Source: Hymenobacter sp. H14-R3 (GTDB lineage: Bacteria; Bacteroidota; Bacteroidia; Cytophagales; Hymenobacteraceae). From it: a stretch of 64,000 nucleotides of DNA. Location of the stretch: NCBI RefSeq assembly GCF_030063445.1, contig NZ_JASITD010000005.1:62001-126000 (forward strand), in the 5' to 3' direction. How positions within the stretch are numbered: position 1 is the first letter of the stretch; each line of letters begins with the position of its first letter. The position numbers and the translations under genes are program-made. The notes below the pieces were generated by a model that did no database searches, had not been told where the DNA came from, and saw only the letters and a program-made list of their open reading frames with translations. Of this stretch, positions 59,623 through 64,000 are shown one piece after another.

Positions 59623-59829
59623 ATGCCCCAGGTCGTCATCTACCCCAAAGACGCCGCCACCATCACCGGCAACGGCTACGACGCGGCCAAGCGACTGCTC
59701 CAGCGCGTGCGTGCCCATTTCGGCAAGGCCACCGATTCCTATGTCTCGGTCGGTGAGTTCTGCGCCTACACTGGCCTGCCCGAGCGCGAGGTGGCCGCCG
59801 CCCTCGCCCAGCCCCTCATTAACCGCTAG
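59623..59829 (+). CDS. Small conserved regulator-like protein
   Basis: 68 residues from MPQVVIYPKDAATITGNGYDAAKRLLQRVRAHFGKATDSYVSVGEFCAYTGLPEREVAAAL. This pattern (VVIYPKD...ITG...FVSVxEFxxYTGL) is a small family common on Bacteroidota mobile elements. It is helical and looks DNA-binding or adaptor-like, but its function is not established. Confidence 0.7.
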   Translation: MPQVVIYPKDAATITGNGYDAAKRLLQRVRAHFGKATDSYVSVGEFCAYTGLPEREVAAALAQPLINR

Positions 59830-59848
59830 GGGAGGCCCCAAAAAGAAA

Positions 59849-59879
59849 GGCGAGCCACGGGCTTCCCCCGCAGCTCGCC
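59849..59879. terminator. Hairpin after the small regulator-like gene
   Basis: GGCGAGC / GCTCGCC stem with a 17-nt loop. T-rich sequence follows only on the minus strand, so it would mainly stop leftward transcription. Confidence 0.4.
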
Positions 59880-59957
59880 CCACCTTCACTCCAGGCTCGC
59901 CCGTATCAACGCCTAGTTGCACGGCTGCCTACTTTCGTCGCCTCGAACCTTTGGTTT

Positions 59958-60269
59958 ATGAGCATTGCTACCCCCACCCATCCAGTTCTGCCGGTGGCCC
60001 GCCTTACGGCTGGCACCTTCACCAACGCCGATGGCAATAAGCTGTTCGAGGCCCTGCGAGCGGCCCTGACTGAGCAAGCCGGACCCGTCACGCTCGACCT
60101 GACCGACGTAATCAGCTTCTCCAGTTCCTTCCTCAACTCCTCACTCAGCCCGCTGGCCGACGACCTAGGCACTGCCAGCTACCAGCGCCTACGCCTACGC
60201 AACTACAAGCCAGCCCACCTCAAGCAGTTGAAGGACTATTTGGCCACCGTCGCCCAGCCAGCTGCTTAG
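59958..60269 (+). CDS. STAS-like (DUF4325) protein
   Basis: 103 residues. VTLDLTDVISFSSSFLNSSLSPLADDL is the phosphosite-type signature of the DUF4325/STAS-like family, found on mobile elements and in defence regions. It is usually paired with an ATPase or nuclease partner, and none is adjacent here. It converges with the integrase gene. Function unknown. Confidence 0.75.
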   Translation: MSIATPTHPVLPVARLTAGTFTNADGNKLFEALRAALTEQAGPVTLDLTDVISFSSSFLNSSLSPLADDLGTASYQRLRLRNYKPAHLKQLKDYLATVAQPAA

Positions 60270-60281
60270 CTAAGGCCAACC

Positions 60282-60331
60282 AACTAGTAACAAAAAAGCC
60301 CCGCGCTGGCGGGGCTTTTTTGTTACTAGTT
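60282..60331. terminator. Bidirectional terminator between STAS-like and integrase genes
   Basis: A perfect 23-bp stem (inner part AAAAAAGCCCCGC / GCGGGGCTTTTTT, extended by AACTAGTAAC / GTTACTAGTT) with loop GCTG. T-runs face both ways. Confidence 0.9.
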
Positions 60332-60336
60332 GCTGC

Positions 60337-61650
60337 CTACGCCACGGCCATCACGGCGCATACCGCATTGTCCGGCACCGCAGCGGCCGGAGTAGCCGGC
60401 CCGTCCCAGGCCGCCCGCATCGCCTGGTGCTGCAACTCCTCCACCACCTGGGCATAGCGCATGGTGTTCTGAATCTTGGCGTGGCCCATCACCCGTTGCA
60501 GCACCGCTACCGGCATCCCACGCAGCAGGCTTTGCACGGCAAACGTGTGGCGCGCCGTGTGCATGGTCACCAACTCGTGCAGCGGCACGGCCTCCTTCAC
60601 CACCCGGCCGCCGGCCGTGCTCACCACTTCCACCAGGCGCATCAAACCCGCCTGCTTCGTAATCTTCTTCAAATAGCGGTTCATGGGTTGGTTGGCCAGC
60701 ACCGGCAGCAGCCTGGCCCCCTCGCCCGAGCGTTCGGGCGCGGCGTAGCGGTCCAGAATATCCGCCGCCAGCCGGCTCAGGTAAATACTCACCGTGGCCC
60801 GCGTCTTGGTTTGCACCAGCCGCAGCACCCGGTCGCCGTCGCCATTCGCGCCCAGGGCATGCAGGTTGCCGCCGTGGAGGGATGCCACGTCGGAATACCG
60901 CAGCCCGGTGTAGCAGCAGAACAAGAACACGTCCCGCGCCGGCTCTAAAGTCGCTGAGAGTTTCACCGCCGCCAGCGCGGTCAGGTCCGCCCCGCTCAAA
61001 TACGTTTTGGCCTGGTCGACGTAGCGCACCTCCACCCGTTTCAGCTCCAGCCCCAGCGTCTGCTGCCGCTCGTCTTGCGCGTGCCGCAGGAACGTTTTCA
61101 AGTCCTTCACCACCGAGTAGATGCCGTTGGCCCCTAGCCCACACGTAGTGCGCAGGTACTTCACAAAGTCGTCGTGGGTAGCCCCGTCGTAGTCAACCAC
61201 AGTTATTTTCTTGCGCCGCCCCGTGGTCAGAAAAGTAGCGAGGTGGTTGCGGGCCGTGCCATAGTGCCGTAGCGTATGGAAGGCGTAGCCCCGCCCGCGC
61301 AGCACCTCAATAAAGGCCGTCATCGCCTCCACGAACCCCAGCTCCGGCACGACGGCGGTCGGGTTAATTACTTCCCGTATCAGCGCCAGCGTCGGCGGGG
61401 TGCCCGCCGTGCGCATCTCCCGGTAGCGCTTCTGCACACGCTCCGCAATCGCGTCCAGCACGTTGTTGGCTTCCTCGTAGCCTTCCTTCGCCTTCCGAAA
61501 CCGCTGCTTGTCGGCGTTCCACTCTTTGGGCAGGCACTTCTCGCGGGTGAAGCCCTGGAGCCGCAGCCCCTCGAAATGGGCGATTAGGAACACTGGGGCC
61601 AATCCGTGCTTATCGGTCTTGTCTTCCCGCAGGACAAATTTTACTGTCAT
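60337..61650 (-). CDS. Tyrosine recombinase (integrase)
   Basis: 437 residues from MTVKFVLRED. The N-terminal SAM-like DNA-binding region covers about 100-200. The catalytic domain shows FCCYTGLRYSDVASL (first Arg), HTARHTFA (His-x-x-Arg) and LQRVMGHAKIQNTMRYAQ (His and the nucleophilic Tyr). This is the phage-integrase type widespread on Bacteroidota elements. It catalyses integration at tRNA-Leu and excision. The gene reads away from the tRNA. The hairpin at 61721-61772 separates it from the tRNA. Confidence 0.95.
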   Translation of the reverse strand: MTVKFVLREDKTDKHGLAPVFLIAHFEGLRLQGFTREKCLPKEWNADKQRFRKAKEGYEEANNVLDAIAERVQKRYREMRTAGTPPTLALIREVINPTAVVPELGFVEAMTAFIEVLRGRGYAFHTLRHYGTARNHLATFLTTGRRKKITVVDYDGATHDDFVKYLRTTCGLGANGIYSVVKDLKTFLRHAQDERQQTLGLELKRVEVRYVDQAKTYLSGADLTALAAVKLSATLEPARDVFLFCCYTGLRYSDVASLHGGNLHALGANGDGDRVLRLVQTKTRATVSIYLSRLAADILDRYAAPERSGEGARLLPVLANQPMNRYLKKITKQAGLMRLVEVVSTAGGRVVKEAVPLHELVTMHTARHTFAVQSLLRGMPVAVLQRVMGHAKIQNTMRYAQVVEELQHQAMRAAWDGPATPAAAVPDNAVCAVMAVA

Positions 61651-61720
61651 TTTTGGTAGCGAATTTGGTAGAACAAATGCGGCCGCAAATGGGAGTAAAT
61701 GCAAAAAGGGACGGACGCAA

Positions 61721-61772
61721 AAAGGCCCTAAAAACTGCTTTAGTGCACAACTAAGCAGTCTTTAGGGCCTTT
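61721..61772 (-). terminator. Terminator-like hairpin between integrase and tRNA-Leu
   Basis: Arms of 20 bases (AAAGGCCCTAAAAACTGCTT and near-complement, 19/20) with a 12-nt loop and a T-rich tail on the minus strand. It lies 17 bases beyond the tRNA 3' end, inside the element, and could stop tRNA read-through before the integrase. Confidence 0.65.
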
Positions 61773-61782
61773 CGTCTGTAAT

Positions 61783-61801
61783 TCCTAGTACCCGGAGCCG
61801 G
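61783..61801. other. attR, tRNA-Leu 3' end
   Basis: TCCTAGTACCCGGAGCCGG overlaps the 3' end of the tRNA-Leu gene (61789-61801) and matches attL at 18 of 19 positions. The tRNA stays intact after integration. Confidence 0.75.
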
Positions 61802-61870
61802 AGTCGAACCGGCACACCTTGCGGTAATGGTGTTTGAGACCATCGCGTCTACCGGTTCCGCCATCCGGGC
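61789..61870 (-). tRNA. tRNA-Leu(CAA)
   Basis: 82 nt on the minus strand. The acceptor stem is GCCCGGA / TCCGGGT with discriminator A; CCA is not encoded. The T arm GCCGGTTCGACTCCGGC is standard. The loop CTCAAAC between ATGGT and ACCAT gives anticodon CAA, reading UUG. A long variable arm fits a class II leucine tRNA. Confidence 0.92.
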
Positions 61871-61895
61871 AAGAACTATTCCGCTCGGCCGGTAG

Positions 61896-62444
61896 TCACG
61901 GGCGGGCCGCAAAGGTAGCCAATTGCTGGCGAAGCCGCAAGAGGTAGCGCTTTTTTAGGTAATAGGTTTTTACCTGGGCCAGGGCGGCCGGGCGGTGGTC
62001 GGCGGGCAGGCCCGCGTAGCCAGCCAGAACCGGCTGAATGCCAGCATCAAGGGTGTCGGCCAGCGCTGTTACCTCCGTTTCGAGCGCGGTAGTGGCGGCG
62101 GAATCGGGCTCAAACTCCAGCTCCATGAGCTGCTCGTTGAGGTCCATTACCTCCATCAGAAAATCGCTGGGGAGCTGGTTTTGGGCGCTGCCTTCTTCCA
62201 GCAAGCCGTGCTGGCTGAGCAGGTAGGCCATGCGGGTGTCGGGGTTGGCGAGGGTGCGGTAGGCGTCGGTGTTGAGGGTGCTCAGGCGCAGGGCTTCGGC
62301 CTGGGCGGCGGGGGTATCCTGGGCGTGGAAATCGGGGTGCAGCTCGCGGCTGAGCTGGTAGTATTTAGTTTTGAGGGCGGCTTCGTCGAGCAAAAAAGCT
62401 TCGGGCAAGCCGTAGAAAGCAAAGTAGGTGGGGGTAGTAGCCAT
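61896..62444 (-). CDS. hscB: Co-chaperone HscB
   Basis: 182 residues from MATTPTYFAFYGLPEAFLL. A J-domain at the N-terminus has the HPDF motif (SRELHPDFHAQD). The C-terminal helical domain with FLMEVMDLNEQLMELE matches the HscB/DnaJ type III family. It recruits the chaperone HscA and the scaffold IscU for Fe-S cluster assembly. It is part of the chromosome beyond the element. Confidence 0.85.
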   Translation of the reverse strand: MATTPTYFAFYGLPEAFLLDEAALKTKYYQLSRELHPDFHAQDTPAAQAEALRLSTLNTDAYRTLANPDTRMAYLLSQHGLLEEGSAQNQLPSDFLMEVMDLNEQLMELEFEPDSAATTALETEVTALADTLDAGIQPVLAGYAGLPADHRPAALAQVKTYYLKKRYLLRLRQQLATFAARP

Positions 62445-62528
62445 AAGGGAGGACCAGCGCGGCGCCATGCCGCGCGGGTACTGGTTAGTACAGCCAGCGG
62501 CGGGCGATGGTTGAGAAATAGCCGAAAA

Positions 62529-62825
62529 CTACGCGTTTTCGGGAGCCTGCACCACCGAAAAGGCCAGGGGCGGGGCGGCCAGCAGGCGCTTGGTAGCCGG
62601 CCACACCTCCCCAAACAGCGCCGAGTGCCGGTAAGCATTGAGCGCGGCCGCGCTCTCCCAGTGGCTGTGGGTGCAGTAGATATGGGGCTGGTCGGCATCC
62701 TGCCACAGCTCCAGGTGCTGGCAGCCGGGCTGCTGCCGGATGCGGCTTTCAGATTGGCGAAACAGGGCCAGGAAATCGGCCACGCCCTCGGGGCGCAGCG
62801 GCAGGCGAACAATGCGGATGAGCAC
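62529..62825 (-). CDS. ABM-domain monooxygenase-like protein
   Basis: 98 residues from a GTG start. LIRIVRLPLRPEGVADFLALFRQSESRIRQQPGCQHLELWQD and YCTHSHWESAAALNAYRHS match the antibiotic biosynthesis monooxygenase (ABM) ferredoxin-like family. Members include quinol monooxygenases, but many have no known substrate. Confidence 0.8.
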   Translation of the reverse strand: MLIRIVRLPLRPEGVADFLALFRQSESRIRQQPGCQHLELWQDADQPHIYCTHSHWESAAALNAYRHSALFGEVWPATKRLLAAPPLAFSVVQAPENA

Positions 62826-62954
62826 GAAAAGCGAGCGGGGGAAGTGGCTTAAATCAGCTAGGGAGCAGCCGCAAAAGTAAGCTCGGGCTTAACCTCGCCG
62901 CCTGCCCGGCGTACAACCCCACTTATTTTCCTTCTTTTAACTACCTCATATTTT

Positions 62955-63143
62955 ATGCGTTACGCTCCCCGCGCCCTTTGGCTGGCTGTCCCAGCCCTGC
63001 TGGCCGGCTCGCTGCTTACCTCGTGCAGCAGCAATCCCGAAGCTACTACCACCGAAAAAACGGCCGTAGTCGTGCCCGCCGAAGCCACAGCTGCCTCCGA
63101 CAGCGCGGCCGTAGTAGCCAACTCGACTATGGCTCCCGAGTAG
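62955..63143 (+). CDS. Small lipoprotein
   Basis: 62 residues with a lipoprotein signal ending in LLTSC. The mature part is a short Ala/Thr/Val-rich, probably unstructured tail. It resembles the Thr-rich lipoprotein at 5873 in style. Role unknown. Confidence 0.65.
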   Translation: MRYAPRALWLAVPALLAGSLLTSCSSNPEATTTEKTAVVVPAEATAASDSAAVVANSTMAPE

Positions 63144-63217
63144 GTTGTCAATAAGCTAAATTGAATCTGAACGCCCTGGCTGTCACGCAGTCAGGGCGTT
63201 CGTGCGCCTGGTGGGTA

Positions 63218-64000
63218 CTACTGAGCTTCCGCAAAGCGTACGTCTACCTGCGAGTCAAAATACAAACCCAGCAGCTCGCTGGCATGGCCCTGGTTGATGG
63301 CCACGCACAGGCAGCCCTGGGGGTTGAAGGTGCACACGATTTCGCCGGGGGGCGCGGCGGCGAAGTGGGGCCGCAGCTCGCGCACCACCTCACGGCCAAA
63401 GTGCACGGCTACTGGCCGGCCCCGGCCCACCACCTCCACGGCCTCGCGCGAAATGTTGGTAACGAGGTTGCCGTAGTGGTCTACGTGCGCCACGTGGCCG
63501 GTAATGCGGTTGTCCTGCAAGCGCAGCTGGCGGTTGGTGAGCAGGTAGAGGTCGGTGGCGGGCGGCCCCAGGGTGCTGAGCGGGTGGCCCAGCGCCAGGC
63601 GCACGGCGGCCGGGGCCAGCACGTCGCGGGTGGGGTTGAGGGCTGTGGGCTGCAAATTGCCGGCCACTAGGATAGCCGCGGCGGGCGCAACCGGCGCGCT
63701 CGCCTCCAGGCGCACTACCTGGGCGGGCACGCCATCGCAGAGCAGGGGCAGCAGGCCATTGTCGGCGGCCACGAAGAAGTGGCCCTCGTACTGGGCGGCG
63801 TACCAGGCGGGCGCGGCCACCGCGCCGGCCGCGCTGGCCCCGTAGTCGCTCACCGTAATGAGGTGCGTGGTGCCCGCCGGAAAGTCGCGAAACACGGCCC
63901 GCAAAACGTGCACGGCGTGCGCGATGTTATAGGGCTCGACGCCGTGGGTGATATCCATCACCGGCAGGGCCGGGGCCAGCCGTAGCAAACGGGCTCTGAG
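63218..64000 (-). CDS. DUF62-type SAM hydrolase, N-terminus outside the window
   Basis: About 260 residues are visible and the frame runs off the right edge. The blocks VMDITHGVEPYNIAHAVHVL, FVAADNGLLPLL and HVDHYGNLVTNI with a C-terminal EIVCTFNPQGCLCVAINQGHASELLGL stretch match the SAM hydrolase/fluorinase (DUF62) family, usually ~270-280 aa. By family it cleaves AdoMet to adenosine and methionine with water. It overlaps no neighbour. Confidence 0.85.
   Translation of the reverse strand, partial: LRARLLRLAPALPVMDITHGVEPYNIAHAVHVLRAVFRDFPAGTTHLITVSDYGASAAGAVAAPAWYAAQYEGHFFVAADNGLLPLLCDGVPAQVVRLEASAPVAPAAAILVAGNLQPTALNPTRDVLAPAAVRLALGHPLSTLGPPATDLYLLTNRQLRLQDNRITGHVAHVDHYGNLVTNISREAVEVVGRGRPVAVHFGREVVRELRPHFAAAPPGEIVCTFNPQGCLCVAINQGHASELLGLYFDSQVDVRFAEAQ

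Larger units (their letters stand above)
19694..61801. mobile_element. 42-kb integrative element in tRNA-Leu(CAA)
   Basis: The element is bounded by attL (19694-19712) and attR (61783-61801). A tyrosine recombinase sits next to the intact tRNA. Genes typical of phages, plasmids and satellites fill the arms: S24 repressor, DnaB helicase, UmuDC, HNH, endolysin, exonuclease, STAS-like. No terminase, portal, capsid, tail, relaxase or secretion ATPase is seen, so it is neither a complete tailed prophage nor an ICE. It may be a satellite, a degraded prophage or an integrative element of unknown transfer mode. It carries an AT-richer defence cargo at 26.4-44.0 kb. Confidence 0.75.

Noticed and set aside
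19694..61801. Complete tailed prophage
   Set aside because: No terminase, portal, capsid or tail proteins were found, and the longest products are all assigned to defence functions.

Overview
The window is high-GC DNA from a member of the Bacteroidota, most likely Hymenobacter or a close relative in the Cytophagales. The evidence is a T9SS C-terminal sorting tail on a secreted thermolysin-type protease, two promoters of the Bacteroidota TTTG-N19-TAnnTTTG kind, few Shine-Dalgarno sites, and large inverted repeats between genes of a sort I know from Hymenobacter genomes. This assignment is inference from gene style, not a database match.

Left chromosomal flank (1-19.69 kb): the end of an APC amino-acid permease, small conserved proteins, an OmpA/ricin-lectin/PD40 outer-membrane protein, and a polytopic membrane protein. 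Next comes a polyamine-membrane cluster on the minus strand (AdoMet decarboxylase, DUF4178, a small TM protein, DUF350, membrane-fused spermidine-synthase-like protein, FAD oxidoreductase). It is followed by a secreted M4 protease, a glycine-zipper protein, an NTF2-like lipoprotein and a class II cyclic-nucleotide phosphodiesterase. Five different large inverted repeats sit in intergenic gaps here.

Integrated element (about 19.69-61.80 kb, 42 kb): bounded by a 19-nt near-repeat (18/19) of the 3' end of tRNA-Leu(CAA). The tyrosine recombinase lies next to the intact tRNA on the right. The left arm has an S24/HTH repressor, small HTH proteins, a replication-initiation-like protein, DnaB helicase and a small cytosine-methyltransferase-like protein. 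The right arm has HNH, UmuC and UmuD, NUDIX, a metallo-hydrolase, an M15 endolysin and a holin-like protein. After these come a block of small phage/plasmid proteins with a PD-(D/E)XK exonuclease, an AbiE-type toxin-antitoxin pair, a three-gene block with a protein of a Bacteroidota mobile-element family, a secreted SNase-like nuclease and a STAS-like protein. I see no terminase, portal, capsid, tail, relaxase or type IV secretion gene.

Defence cargo (26.4-43.96 kb): this stretch is visibly AT-richer than the rest. A tightly packed nine-gene minus-strand operon encodes DUF4007, a 1078-aa P-loop ATPase, a short DndC-like PAPS-reductase-family protein, a GIY-YIG nuclease, a DndB-like DGQHR protein, a PLD-nuclease/DEAH helicase, a 75-aa protein, a DndD-like SMC ATPase and a 170-aa unknown. 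There is no DndA and no recognisable DndE, DndF, DndG or DndH. Beside it on the plus strand are an AbiEi-like protein and a 1325-aa GHKL (sacsin-type) ATPase fused to a DUF3883/PD-(D/E)XK nuclease. My reading is a DNA-sulfur-modification-like system with non-canonical effector parts. Two related palindromes lie exactly at the two edges of this cargo, and a second family of covarying palindromes brackets the NUDIX-to-AbiE block.

Right chromosomal flank (61.80-64 kb): tRNA-Leu, HscB, an ABM-domain monooxygenase, a small lipoprotein and a truncated DUF62-type SAM hydrolase.
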